Positions 1-12,069 of a DNA stretch of 64,000 nucleotides are shown here, piece after piece. A model generated the notes under the pieces. The model was not told the origin of the DNA, searched no databases, and saw nothing but the letters and a program-made list of their open reading frames with translations. Position numbers and translations under genes: made by a program. Numbering within the stretch: the first letter of the stretch is position 1; the number at the start of each line of letters is the position of its first letter. Source of the DNA: Trebouxia sp. TZW2008. Lineage: Eukaryota > Chlorophyta > Trebouxiophyceae > Trebouxiales > Trebouxiaceae. The DNA is taken from positions 124,001 to 188,000 of the forward strand of contig BDIU01000253.1 in assembly GCA_002118135.1 (NCBI GenBank). Direction: 5' to 3'.

Positions 1-3
1 TAC

Positions 4-3000
4 CTTGGCAGTAGCATAAAACAGCTCTCCAGGCTTCTCATGTATGGCAGAGTACAGGGCTTCACGGCGCTCAGTCAAGGGACGGTCCACCAGCACTTGG
101 CCATTCAGGTAGAGGCAGTCAAAGGCGTACAGGCACACTTGCACCTTGATGTCAGCCACCTTCACGTCCTTGCGCGCCCTAGTGCTCAGCACCTGTCACA
201 CCACACAGCAATGTCAGGTGAAGACACACATTCTTGTCTTGACAGTAAGTGCTGTGAGCACTGTTGACTAGCGCCATCATCACCACCAGCCAGATGCATG
301 TCAGCAAATGCTATGAGCACTAGTACTTAACACCTGTCACACAGCACCCAAAGGCATGTGAGCACTGTGGCCTTTGCACACGCTTCTGCTGCTTCGACAA
401 CAGCAGTTGCTATAGGTGCTGTTGCCCATAGAAAAGCTGACCTCTCTCTTGTTGGTGACAAAGTCATAGGTAAGAACCCTACCAAAGCAGATCAAAGTCA
501 GCAATGCAGGTGCCTGGGAGGGCAAAATCTTCTTGGTGACACGGTCACATGCCACAGCCTCACACTTCAGCTCTCACATAGCAGCGCATAGTGGTCATGT
601 GCAACAGCCAGAAGTGAGCTTGCAACCCATATGAATGTCTAGGATGCCAAACAAGTACCTGGAAGGACAGGTTCTTGTTGATGATGCAGTCATACAAAAC
701 AGACCCAACAAAGCATCAAAGCATATCAACCAATGATGAGCAGAGCAGTCACCTGGAAAGGCAGGATCTTCTTAGTGACTCGATCATATGCCACAGCTTC
801 ACAGTCAAGGACGACACTCTTGGTGCCCTCCTTCAGCAGCTTGGGCACATCAGCCGCCAAGTCTGGATACTTGGCTGTGTTGTTCTCGCTGTTGCGACTG
901 CACACATAGGTTATCATGAATAGACACTGTCATTCTTGCTGTCATAATTACAAATGTCATAAAGTATGGGCTCTTTATGTTTCCTACTGTGGTCAATGCT
1001 TTTCTGAGTCTGGCTACTTGTCTGTCTTGCTTTTGCAACTGCACATGCAACACTGGACATTCTATCTACAGAAATCTGATTGTGCTTGACGCAATGCCAA
1101 GTCTGGGTACTTGGCTGTGTTGTTCTCGCTGTTTCGAATGCATATGCGAGGCAGAGACCCCAGTAAGGCTTTGAATATCTCAATCTTGAATGAACGCACT
1201 GCCAAGTCTGGGTTCTTTGCTGTACCTTTTTTGATATTGCACAGGCAATATCAATCTTTGCATGTTGTATCTTGTCGGGAGTGCATTGCCAGATGTTGGA
1301 ATTGCCACTGTTGCTGTAGCGGCTGCACATGCAATACCCATTTGCAAGATATGATCTCTTACAGTGTTTGCGATACCAAGCCAGGCTGCTTGCCTGTCAT
1401 GCTTTCACTGCTGTTCATATGACTATTGATGTGGCCCCACCTGTAAATGCTGACTTTGCCGCCTTCACTGATATGGACTTGAGCCCGTTCGCCATCGTAC
1501 TTGTACTCGCATGTGAACTCAATGTCTTGGAACTTGTCCAGAACCTCAGACACCCCAATGGTTGGCTTAGCCAACATGGGCTTCACAGGGACCCCCACCA
1601 CAAAGCTCACGTGTTGCTTCAACTCCTGCATGGAAGCAATGGCAGCTCGTGACTCAATTCTGACATGTCCTGGAAGTTGCCTCACAAGTCACATGTTGCA
1701 ATCCTTGTACTCTCAGTGGCATTTTGTGAACAATCTAAACATGTCTTGGGCTTTTTATGGCGACTTGGACAACCCAATAGCGGATTTGGGCTAACATGGG
1801 CTTCACAGGGGCCCCCACCACAAAGCTCACGCGATGCTTCAACTCCTGTAAACAATCTTGTTGTGGATTGGTCCTGGCGCCTGCAGTGTTTTTGGTGTTT
1901 ACAGTAATCGCTGTCACCTTTGCACGGCTGCCTATCAGCTCAAATGTTTTAAAGTGAGGATGTATGGGTGAGTCAAGGCATAGCAGAGCAAGATATTGTT
2001 TTGTTCTGTCAAGGTGCTTGCTTGCAAGAGGTGCATGTACGAGGACCAGTATGTTGTGAACTAGCCACGCTCCAAAGCATGAGCCAGAAGCTCAGTATGC
2101 GCGCAAGCAAAGCAACAGAGTCCGCAGACCTTTGACCATAACACCTGTGAAGTCTGACTTGCTTGACTGCTTCCCCAAATGACATGATGTTTATGCACGT
2201 CTTGACAGTCAAGGCATTACAACAGGATCAAGCATGATCCAGCGCCACTTATGCATATGTCCTGCATCCCATGTATGATAACAAGGCATAACATGCTGAT
2301 CACTGTATTCTAGTGAGGCTTTGACTGATACACGCAGCAGCTGGCTTACCCGGCTTGTGGGCAGAACTGTGTGGTGGCAGTGCATTGCTTCCTGATGCAG
2401 CTAGCTGGGGGATGCAACCTCACCAAACGCATGTCAAGTCAATGATGCGTGATAGTTAAGATGCACAACCCAACTAGGTGTATAAAGAAGCAATGCATTG
2501 CCACCACATAGCTCTGTGGTGGTGATCAAAATGACAATGGCTTACATTGACAAAATGGTTGTGCCGGGCTGTTATCGGCTGACTGAAGGAGGGGCAACGG
2601 CAATGCATACTTCGCCACGTACAACATGAATTGAAGTATGCTGCACTTGTGAGAGCTATGCAGCAGAAACAGTCAACACAAGCTGACTGCCCTGGCTGCA
2701 ACCATTGATCCTGTTGCACAGGGTCTATGCTCTTTGCAACCAGTGTGTCAGGCAGCAGACTTACACTGACAGGATGACTGAGCAAGGCTGGGATCAACTG
2801 ATAATAGGAAGGATACTGACTGTACACATAATTCTCATTTCTGTGCTAGACACTCAGGGTGTCATGGCATGTGATCTCGTGTTGCCTGTGCAGCATGGAG
2901 ACATCAGCAGTAAGTGCTGACTAGCTTGTCATAATCTGCGGAGCAGCTGACTTGCGCTGACAGGGTAGTTGAGAAGGACCCGGATCAACTGATAATAGGA

Positions 3001-6000
3001 AGGGTACTGACTGTACACATAATTCTTGTTTCTGTGCTAGATACTCAGGGTGTCATGGCATGTGATCCAGTGTTGCCTGTGCAGCATGGAGACATCAGCA
3101 GTAAGTGCTGACTAGCTTGTCATAATCTGCGGAGCAGCTGCCTTACGCTGACAGGGTAGTTGAGCAGGGCTGGGATCAGCTGGTCATAGGAGGGGCACTG
3201 GCTGTACACGTACTTCACTGCTTGTGCAGCCTCCTCCAATTGTCCAGCCAGCTTGTCGTCCTTGTCTCTGTCACCCATTCTGCATGTCAATCAGGGTCAC
3301 AAGGCTGCAGACTCTAGTTAGACATCCAAAGTCAGCCTGCTGTTCCAGAGTCTGTACAGATACTTCACAGCCGCCTCTGACTGCTCAGCCAGCTTGCCAT
3401 TTTTGATTCTGTCACCCATTCTGCATGCTACTCAAGATTTCACACATAAGGCTGCAGACTCTTGTTAGACATCTGAAGTGAGCCTGCTGATTCAGGATCT
3501 GTACAGATACTTCACAGCTGCCTCCAACTGCTCAGCAGCCAGCTTGCCATCCTTGTCTCTGTCACCCATTCTGCATGTCTATCAGAGTCACAAGGCTGCA
3601 GACTCTACTTAGACATCTAAAGTGAGCCTGCTGATCCAGGATCGGTACAGATACTTCACAGCCACCTCTGACTGCTCAGCCAGCTTGTCATCCTTGTCTC
3701 TGTCACCCATTCTGCATGCCACTCAAGGGTTCACACACAAGGCTGCAGATTCTTGTTAGACATCTAAAGCAAGCCTGCTGATCCAGGATCCGTACAGATA
3801 CTTCACAGCCGCCTCCGACTGCTCAGCCAGCTTGCCATGCGTGTCTGCATGCCACTCAAGGGTTCACACACAGAGCTGCAGAGTCTGATCAGACAGCTCA
3901 ACTGTGATCAATCCAGGGTATGCGCATAACTGCTACATATGCAGCCTACTCCAGTTGTCCAGCCAGCTTGCCATCTTTGTCCCTGTCACCGCTTCTGCAT
4001 GCCATTACAGGGTTTGCACAAAGCCGATGACCATCAAGTCTTGTCAAACAGCTGACTCGAGTCTACTGATCCAGACAACGCAACTGAAAGCAGATGTGTC
4101 CAAAAGCCACTTCACCCTCATAGTGTCAAGCAGACAAGCAAAGGCTTTTGTCCATGAAAGCCCCCAATGGGCATGTTGACACATACGCAACTACAAGCAT
4201 GCCAGGCATGCAAACATTTCTTGAAGCAAGCTTGCTGATATGCTAGATGCTACAGTGAATTTCAGAATTTGACCTCTGCTGCAAGTCCATGAAAGCTGGA
4301 CTAGACTTTTGGTTTTGCCCGTGCAGCAGCACCGCCAAGGCCACCAAGACAGCCTGCTCTGCTGGCCCTACTCCACATACCCTAGGTTTGGCATAAGCAT
4401 TAGATGTCAACTAGACTTGATTTGAAGCGTTTGAAAACTTCAGTCAGACATGACCGAGAGCATCTTAGACTTCAACAAATCTTTGATGCTTGCCTGTGCA
4501 GCAGCACCGCTTGTGCCAGGGCCACCAAGACAGTCTGCTCTGCTAGCCCTATCCGGAGCTTGCCTTGCAGGGCCCGCATCAGGTATCCTGTCTCATTGTG
4601 CCGGCTGCTTACAATCAGCTTCTGAATCAGCCCCTTCTTCCTCTCCACAGACTTGCTGCCTTCTGCTGAAGCAATCTCCTTGAAGGTCCTGCCACAATGA
4701 AGCAAAATGCAATGGCCAAAGCAAGCAACATGAGCATGCAAGGTGTGTTGGCTCTTGGCAATCAAATTCTGTATCAATCCTTTTTGCCTCTCCACAAACT
4801 TGCTGCCCTCTGCTGAGCAATCTCCTTGAATGCTGAAGTGGACAAGCAAAGCAAGAACAGGTGGCATCAAGATATTGCTGATCTGAGGTCCAACAGGCAA
4901 GCAAGGGCACGGTCAACTCATGCTTGGTATGACGAGTGCAGCTAGGAGCAGAGCGAGTCAGCAGGGCTGATGACAAAAGCATTCAGAGCGAGTGATGCAG
5001 CTTGGATGTTGGGTAGTGCAAACAGACAGACCGGCAGCCAGACAGGCAGATGGGTGGATGGACAGAAGGACGCCCAGACAAACAAACAAACAGGTAGACC
5101 AGCAGAAAGACACTGAGTGCAAGCAATGTGCAGACATCTGCCAACTTCAGAACAGCAGGCATAGCGAAAGGTCAAGGCTATGAAGGACAGCAGCCACAGC
5201 AAGTAAGGCCTACTTCAGAACAGCAGGCACAGTGAGTGGCTGAGGCTGAAACATGGTGCGCTGAGTCGCCCTTGCAGCACTGGCCACAGTGCCTAGGTCG
5301 CCATTCTCATCATACTGCTTCTTGATCAGAGACTCCTGCCGACCTGTTGCTGCTGCCAGTGCCTACAACACAGCCAAGCAGTCAGCATTGGATCCAGGGC
5401 TGGGAACAGTGCCTAGGTCGCCATTCTCATCATACTGCTTCTTGATCAGAGACTCCTGCCGACCTGTTGCCGCTGCCAGTGCCTAAAGCACAGCCAAGCA
5501 GTCAGCATTGAGTCCAGGGCTGGGAACAGTGCCTAGGTCACCATTCCCAGTCATACTGCTTCTTGATCAGAGACTCCTGCCGACCTGTTGCCGCTGCCAG
5601 TGCCTACAACACAGCCAAGCAGTCAGCATTGAGTCCAGGGCTGGGAACAGTGCCTAGGTCACCATTCCCGGTCATACTGCTTCTTGATCAGAGACTCCTG
5701 CCGGCCTGTTGCCGCTGCCAGTGCCTACAACACAGCCACGCAGTCAGCATTGAATCCAGGGCTGGGAACAGTGTCTAGGTCACCAGTCTCGTCATACTGC
5801 TTCTTGATCAGAGACTCCTGCCGGCCTGTTGCGGCTGCCAGTGCCTACATCACAGCCAAGCAGTCAACCCTAAGCCTGCATCTTTGCTTTGTTGCATTGT
5901 CAGTTGTCAACAAGCACTATGTCCCCGAGTGAGTTGCTGCTGATCCTGTAGTCAGCGGCAATTAACATCATGCTGATGATGTTGCCACGCCCTGTCAGCT

Positions 6001-9000
6001 GCGCTGCCAGCTCTGTCGGGCACTGACTTCAGCTTGAGGCTGTGTAACAGGGAGCCCACAAGCGGTAGCAGCTGCTGATGAGCAGCTCCTCGACAATAGC
6101 TCAGGCACCAGCAATATACAGTAATCTCTCAATATAAGGACAGTTTTGATAAGCATATTCTCAATGTAAGGACAATGCAACTGGGAATCAAGCACTGCAT
6201 TCTGAATACAGTGATACTAATGAGTAAGGGCACTTTGTTGTAAGGACATTTGTCTTGGTGACCAATGCAGTCATTATATCGAGAGATTACAGTAGTTGCA
6301 TTCAAGCTGCACACTGTAGAGTAGCAATCATCATGCACTGCTTAGGGAAGCAGATTTGACCTTGACTAAGGTAGCATCTCCAATGCCCAACTCTATACCC
6401 TCGTGTGAAGGTGCCACTTGATTTGTGCACAGGTACACTGTGGGCAGCAGGTCCTCAGGCGTGGTAGCTATGATTGTCCTGAAACAATTCACCTGCATGG
6501 GATGAATGGCTTGCATGGCAGTCAGTCAAACACAGATGAGACAGACCACCACCCTGCTAGGACTTTAGCAAGAGTATGCCAAACAGTAAAGACGCATATG
6601 AGATACAGCATAGGATAGTCAAATGCTACAACAAGGGTCGTTTTCGATGCTCAATCAGCTCAAGCAATGATGCTGTCTCATGCTGCCAGCTTCCTGTAAT
6701 GCATTGCTCACCTATACAAAGTGACTGCTCTGCAAACATTGGCCAAGCTTCAACATAACACATGCAAAACTGGAGTGGCATCATCAGAAGCAGATTGGCG
6801 ATGTAGCATCAGGACAACAAGCAAGTTCCAGCCCATTTAGCATCATATAATTACTGACCAAGAGACTGGTGATAACAAGGCGTTTGGACTCCTCAGCAAT
6901 GGCTTCAAAAGTGTCAGCCAGAAACGCAAAAGGCACTGGCTGACCATCTTTCCAGGTTGCTAGCTTGTCCAGCTCAAACTTGCCATGCTTGGCTGCAGCT
7001 GCTACAGCACCCAGCCCAACCCCTTCTACCTAGACAGCGACAGACTCACCATCACAGACCAGTTGGTGCAGTGTGGTTGAGCATAAGACTGGTGATGGGA
7101 AGGTGTTTGGACTCTCAAGCAATGATTTGAGAAAGGATGAGCCAGGAAAGCAAAAGGCACCGAGTGACCAGCTTTCCAGGTTGCTAGCTTATCTAGCTCA
7201 CATTTGCCATGCTTGGCTGTTGCTGATACAGCACTCAGGCCCACCCCTTCCACCTGGACAGTATGTACACTACTGCAGACAAGCAGGTACAGTGTGACTG
7301 AGCAATAAACTGGTGATGACAAGGCGTTTGGGCTCCTCAGCAATGGCCTCAAAGGTGTCAGCCAGGAAAGCAAAAGGCACTGGTTGACCAGCTTTCCAGG
7401 TGGCTAGCTTGTCAAACTTGCCAGGCTTGGCTGCTGCTACTACAGCACCTAGCCCAACCCCTTCCACATGTACAGCACGAGATACGCTGCTGCAGAAGTG
7501 ACTGGGCAGATATATGTTTGCTGAGGACAGATGAAAGCCACTCAGCAAGCTTGTGCTAGTGCGGTGTATATATCACTTGCGAAGACTTATTGCTGTGTCG
7601 CTCAAGCTTTATGGACTGATGCCTGCAGCTGGTAGTTTCACAGTTGACAGTATACAAGCCGTGCTGTTGCTGCTGCCTGGCAGTTGATCTGTTTTGCGCT
7701 GTCACAACACAATCACAAGTTTTACATTGCCTTTGCAGTTCCTGAGTGTAAAAAGAGATGGACTCTGCTCCCATACAGCCCCTAGCTGACGATGACAGTA
7801 ACATAGCAATGGACGCAGGCATGTGTCCTATGACATGCTTTCTCATGACAACAGACCTTCTGCACAGCTCTGACACTATCAGGCAAGACAGGCTTCTTCA
7901 CTGGTTTGGCTGCTGACTTGGCAGGATGACTTTGCATGTCATGATGACAAAAACGCTGCTGCAGATGCAGACATGGCAACTAAGACGTGTAGTCTGCATT
8001 GAGACAGACCTTCTGAACAGCTCTGACGCTATCAGGCAAGACAGGCTTCTTTGCTGGTTTGGCTGCTGATTTGGCAGGCTGAGACTTGGCCTGTGCCCCT
8101 TCCTCCTCCTCAGTACCTGCCAGCACAGACGGCTGAGTCAGGCTGCAATGCTGCTATGATGCAAAGGGTCCCACAGCCGACGAGCAGTGGCATGGCTGAT
8201 GAGTCATCTGGTTATGTAATGCCTAAAATATTTGCACTCTCTTGCACGACATTGCAGCTGCATGGCCCAGGCAAGTAAGCTTATCAGCTGCAAGCTTTGC
8301 CAAATCTGGTGTGTGCAAATTTTGCTGCTCTGCTGTTGACGCAAGCATTGGCATACAATGCACACTGTAGGCCTGCAGTGTGCTGCTTGTTTTTGAGTAT
8401 GGACTAGGTGGACCCAGGAGGCCTGCACTGATGTTCGACTTCCGCCACTGTTGTTCAACTTCCACCATGGAAACTACAAAAGCCAGCTATTGTCACTACG
8501 CACCACCAAAACTGCACATCCCAGGTCCCACATCCAGCTGCAAAACCCAGCTGAGGCCAGAAAACAGGGCATGAGCTCTCACCAGCATCATCAGCAGCGC
8601 TGGACGCCTGCCTTTGCTCCTCTGCATCACTGACACTGACCTCAATGTCAGATGCTGCAGCCTTTGCTGCAGAAGCTGCTTCTGACTTGGCACTAAGCTT
8701 GTTGACCTTTGCTTTTGTTACTTTCTTGGGTGTCTTTTTGCCTGGTGAAGCAGCTTTTTTGCTTGTTTTTGCAGATTTGCTGCTCACACCTGAAGACACA
8801 GACTTTGGCATGGTGATGCAGACCTTGCTGATAGTTACTACGTTGATGTGCACACTTTACCATAGCTGACAAATTGATTTGCAGACCTCCTGACAGCTGA
8901 AACACTGATTTGTGGTCAATGGCAAGCAGGCAATACCTAAATGCCAGAACTGCAGGCATACTTGAAGCGTGACAAAAAACTCTCAGCATGATAAAATGGG

Positions 9001-9959
9001 CTTCTAAGCAAAGCTCTGACAACAAATTGGCCGGATTGTCAATGCCTGTCAGTTTGACAATGAACAGGCGCAGCATATTGACCACAGCTAGGAAAGGCTG
9101 CAGAATCAACAATCTAAACAAAACGCACCACAAGCTTCTATGGAAGCAAGCTGCAGAAGTAACGATCTGAACGCAATGGAACGCAATGCTCAGCGTAAGC
9201 AAGCAATGGGTTCTGACCTGTGCCTGCTGCAGGGCCAGGTTCAGGCAAAGCAGCTTCATCAGCAGCACTGCTGGCAGCTTTGGCAGCGACAGCGACTGGT
9301 GCATCCGATACCTGCAGAATGTAGCAGTTTTTCTGCTGCCCTGTGCTCACACATTCGCATACGTAACAAAGCACATAAACATAGACATGTAGACAGACAA
9401 ACGTACATGATATCAAGGGTAAAATCGCTGGGAATGAACGCAAGACATTACCTTTGTGCTGTCTGCAGGGGCTTCAGAAGCGTCATGATCTATGAGCTCC
9501 TCAGCCTGTGAAACCTGCAAATGAATTCATGAGGTGAGATCTGCCTGTTGATAAAGCATTGCAGCTAGAATGAGCGTGTCTGAAGCTTACATCACCATTG
9601 TTTGCAGCTGGACTTGCTTTTCGTGTTCGTTTCAACCTTCCTTTGCTGGGCTGCTCTGAGACCGCATTTGACAAAGCGCTTGTGCCTGCCTATGCAGCAG
9701 GTACACCAAACCTTGCAGCGAGATCACAGACGCAGCCATGCGCAGGGTCAAGGCCATGCGCAGGTGTTGCACTCGAGTTGATCACCTCTCTGGGCCTTTT
9801 GCTACCAGAAGTGTTGGCATCCTTCAAGACTTCGGCAGCTGATTGCTTAGCTTCTGGAGTGGCTAACTTCCCGGGCTCAACAGGCGCTGATTTGGCTACA
9901 CGAGGTGCATTCTCAGCCTTTGCACCGCCGAAGAACGAGGCAATGCCACGTTGCTTCAT
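4..9959 (-). CDS. LIG1: DNA ligase I, ATP-dependent (C-terminus beyond window)
   Basis: Seals nicks between Okazaki fragments and in excision repair. Fourteen phase-compatible exons: 9707-9959 (ATG), 9591-9655, 9452-9505, 9218-9311, 8583-8789, 8010-8116, 6859-7029, 6361-6492, 5214-5362, 4494-4688, 3147-3279, 1441-1625, 753-897, 4-192. The start MKQRGIASFF is a PCNA-interacting PIP box, followed by a Lys/Ala-rich nuclear tail (KKTPKKVTKAK). The DNA-binding domain reads through FRTIIATTPEDLLP and GLAEQTVLVALAQAV. The adenylation motif is EYKYDGERA with the nucleotide-accepting Lys; VVLDCEAVAYDR and VQVCLYAFDCLYLNG follow. About 690 codons are present; the rest of the adenylation domain and the OB-fold lie off the left edge. 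The intron after 4494 has a GC donor (AG|gcaagc), required by phase. Family identity is very secure; the two lysine-rich exons at 8.0-8.8 kb are less certain. Confidence 0.95.
500..1230 (-). repeat. Exon echoes of the ligase exon at 753-897
   Basis: On the downstream side, about 507-560 and 655-700 repeat the last part of the exon plus its donor region; the first still encodes CDRVTKKILP. On the upstream side, about 1097-1145 repeats the start of the exon and its acceptor almost exactly, and a shorter fragment lies at 1200-1225. The parent exon is therefore flanked by truncated copies on both sides. None has both splice sites and an open frame. Confidence 0.8.
1788..1855 (-). repeat. Exon echo of the ligase KPMLA exon
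   Basis: Reads ELKHRVSFVVGAPVKPMLA after an acceptor-like tttacag, matching the start of the exon at 1441-1625 (ELKQHVSFVVGVPVKPMLA). It then loses frame and similarity before the active-site lysine motif, so it cannot replace the real exon. Confidence 0.8.
2755..3146 (-). repeat. 191 bp tandem copies of a ligase exon end plus intron
   Basis: A unit of about 191 bp is repeated almost identically (compare 2821-2950 with 3012-3141). It carries the end of the exon at 3147-3279 (CPSYDQLIPALL region), its donor and adjoining intron. The copies at about 2760-2825 and 2945-3015 are truncated at the exon side. The high identity of the intronic part suggests recent duplication. Confidence 0.8.
3365..4010 (-). 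repeat. Five copies of a ligase exon start plus acceptor
   Basis: The beginning of the exon at 3147-3279, with its acceptor (sequence around the Met-Gly-Asp of MGDRDKDDKLAG), recurs near 3375-3425, 3515-3578, 3660-3718, 3800-3855 and 3945-4005. Spacing is about 140-150 bp. Divergence grows with distance from the parent exon. The copies break off inside the exon and lack a donor. Confidence 0.8.
4310..4840 (-). repeat. Echoes on both sides of the ligase exon at 4494-4688
   Basis: About 4315-4375 repeats the 3' end of the exon (AQAVLLH segment). About 4755-4835 repeats its 5' part, still readable as SAEGSKFVERQKGLIQNLI. Both copies are diverged and incomplete. Confidence 0.7.
5367..5850 (-). 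repeat. Four extra tandem copies of a ligase exon start (120-121 bp period)
   Basis: The first 77 or so bases of the exon at 5214-5362, with the preceding acceptor, are repeated with acceptor boundaries at 5482, 5603, 5724 and 5844 in addition to the true one at 5362. Each copy encodes ALAAATGRQESLIKKQYDE and keeps a TAG acceptor, but none has a donor. Reading through any copy ends at the TAG of the next acceptor. The short stretch at about 5130-5165 echoes the exon's other end. Confidence 0.9.
7070..7500 (-). repeat. Two further copies of the ligase exon at 6859-7029
   Basis: Copies at about 7083-7260 and 7305-7480 (period 221-223 bp) repeat the exon encoding EGVGLGAV...KLATWK...PVPFAFLADTFEAIAEE. 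The middle copy is frame-shifted after PFAFLA. The outer copy is nearly intact in frame but has lost the AG acceptor. Only the 6859-7029 copy has both sites in phase with its neighbours. Confidence 0.85.
7857..7930 (-). repeat. Echo of the lysine-rich ligase exon at 8010-8116
   Basis: Encodes AKSAAKPVKKPVLPDSVRAV, almost identical to the upstream copy and with the same donor (AAG|gtctgt). No clear acceptor is seen for it. Either copy could supply the short linker between the N-terminal tail and the DNA-binding domain; the upstream one joins in phase to the exon before it. Confidence 0.65.
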
Positions 9960-10103
9960 GAGTGTGGCGGCATGCACACGAGCAGCCGGGCTCACGCAAA
10001 ACGGCCTGACGGCCAATGGGCGTGAAGCCCAGCCACACGCTCGAATTGGCCTTATCAGACGGTTGGCCAACTTGAAGCAGCTCGCGCTGGCCAGCTCGAT
10101 CAC
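9960..10103 (-). other. In-frame, ATG-less, Arg-rich extension upstream of the ligase I start
   Basis: The ligase reading frame stays open for 48 codons before the PIP-box ATG. The added peptide is rich in Arg, Ala and Ser with a single acidic residue (RLIRPIRACGWASRPLAVRP), which resembles a mitochondrial presequence. It contains no ATG; its upstream end has a GTG, and an in-frame stop follows further upstream. Land-plant LIG1 is known to be dual-targeted to nucleus and mitochondria by alternative starts. Here the long form would need a non-AUG start or a spliced upstream exon; that is inference. Confidence 0.4.
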
Positions 10104-10769
10104 CGGTTTGTGAGTGACGCAGCCGGACAGAGTGCGGAAAGTGATTGTCTAAGACGACGGCACAAGTCTGCCTCTTGCAATAGAAATTGTCGATCAGACG
10201 GCGTGCGAGAGTGTCGTCTGGCGAATGCTAGAGCGAATGTTGCCCACATGGCGCAGCATGCTCTCCTGAGTGCAAAGCATGCAGGAAGAAGAAGCAACAC
10301 CTGGTAGTCAGACAAGGGACTTGTGACACTGAAGCAGGCTGTCAAGGGCTGCCTTCAAGACTGCTCTTGATGCACGTCCAGCTGCACAGCTCATGGAAAC
10401 ACAGGCTCCAAATGCCGAACGCTCAGCTCACGCATCACAACACCGAAAGCTCCAAATTGCAATGCAGAGGCATGCATTCCCCCTCAGCTTGCCTGTGTCT
10501 GTATCAAGGGACAGGCTTCAATGCTACGCGCCTGCTGATCTCACGAGCCGTAAAATCACGGCCGGTCTGATGAAGGCAGATGGTGGCCACCTGCGAGATG
10601 CTGACCTGCTCAACACCATATTCGAAGAATGGTTTCAGAGCTTGCTCTGGCTAAAAGCCAGCTGCGCAACCCACACAGGGGGTGAAACGCATCGAGTTGA
10701 CTTCTCGAATCACGACTCAAATCAAGTAGAAGTGCGGGCGGCCTCAATTGAATAGCAGAACTGTCAGCG
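10104..10769. other. Region between ligase I and the next gene
   Basis: Probable divergent promoter and leader region for ligase I (-) and the gene beginning near 10.8 kb (+). A 49-codon ATG-started frame exists on the minus strand around 10.11-10.26 kb. An open plus-strand frame (about 10393-10755) might be an upstream exon. Neither can be confirmed, and no promoter motif stands out. Confidence 0.3.
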
Positions 10770-11827
10770 TTGCAAAAGGTACTTAGCGCCAGGTTCCCGT
10801 GTCGATCGCGGCGGCAAAGCCCTGAATACCATTCCTGCGTCAAGCTGCAAGCGTCTGAGGATTCTTACATTCCTTTTGAGCCGAGCTGTGCATCGGTCCT
10901 TGCCGAACACCTGACTGCAAGCGGTGCCGCTACGCCGCTCGTGGCGCTGCTGTACGCCCAGCGAACGTCTTGGGCAGCTATCCCCACATCTGTTGCTCCT
11001 TGCTGCGCTCTGGAAAAGGTTCTGCAGCGTGTAAGTGCCTGCGGCTTGTATCAAACCACATCGCATCGCGCGGTGACAACCTACCTCTGTTTCGACATAC
11101 TTCCGCGTCAGTCGGTTAACATGGTCTGACCTTTGCAGTTCGCGTTGCTTGCAGGCAAGACCCGAAGCCAAAGTTCAGATGCCAAGGGAGTTTGACAAAG
11201 CAGGTCTCAAACTGCTTACCAAATTAGCGGAGCTGAGTCAGAAGATTGGGGGCCATGCACTGGCTGCCTACGCAGACAAACAGCATGCAGTGCACTATTA
11301 TGCAAGCAGCGCGCTGCGCACCCTTGTGGCAGAGCCACCGCTGTTGAACTTCCTGCGCCAGCAGCTTGTTGAGCTATGGCGCTCACATCTCTCAGTTTCA
11401 GTCGCTTGATGGTGTACAAGCAACAATGCAGTCTGCACAGCGCCAGAGGCAGGACACATGGGATCAGCGCATGCCCACAATACAGGCTCTTGCACAGGCA
11501 ATTGCAGAAGCACACTCAGACCGGGCTTTCTTTGTGTACATGGTGGCGTCTGTCAGCCCTAGCAATGTCAATGTCTACCAGTTTGCTCCACGACAGCTGC
11601 AGAGTATGTTTGATGATCCCCATTGGCTTCAGCTGCTGCAGTCTGTGAGGGCTCTACCAGCTCAGCCTGTTGAAGCTGGCACAAGCACGTCTGCAGATGC
11701 CACTGCTTACAGACAACGCAAATCAAAGCGGCCTCAGCAGCAGCAAAGTCAGCCTACTGCAAGCACAGGCCGGACAAAAAGGCGCAAACTCCATAGTCAA
11801 CATGATACAGCAGTCTGGCACAGCTGA
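10770..11827 (+). CDS. Unrecognised multi-exon gene beside the KDZ element
   Basis: Three protein-like stretches look like exons. About 10800-11032 ends at a good donor (CGT|gtaagt). A second begins at an acceptor at about 11155 and reads LKLLTKLAELSQKIGGHALA and NFLRQQLVELW. A third, about 11400-11827, reads TWDQRMPTIQALAQAIAEAH and ends in a basic, Gln-rich tail (RQRKSKRPQQQQ, TGRTKRRKLH) that could be a nuclear localisation signal. The first two join in phase; the join to the third is unclear. I do not recognise a family. It may be a host gene or an accessory frame of the adjoining transposon. Confidence 0.35.
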
Positions 11828-12069
11828 CTGGTACCAGACTGAATTGCTAACAAGTCCTGCAGCGCACCAGACAGCCCTTCCCAATGGTGCTTGGGCCTTG
11901 TCTGATGTCAGTCTCAGTCGGCAAGTGCTGGTCAGTCACCCAGTCTTGGTACGTGCGCGGATCCTGCTTTCCAGCATATAACCTAGTTTTGGGCAGCTGG
12001 CCAGAATGGTGTCACTGATTGGCTAGATGGGTGTCCCTGATTAACCATGATTGGTCATATTGCTGCAGG

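Noticed and set aside
5289..5930. Tandem plus-strand reading frames with repeated RDSCRPVAAASAYNTA units
   Set aside because: They are the antisense of the repeated ligase exon start; the minus-strand reading matches the ligase family.
5945..6010. A possible extra ligase exon in front of the five-copy array
   Set aside because: The exons at 6361-6492 and 5214-5362 already join in phase and match family sequence without a gap.
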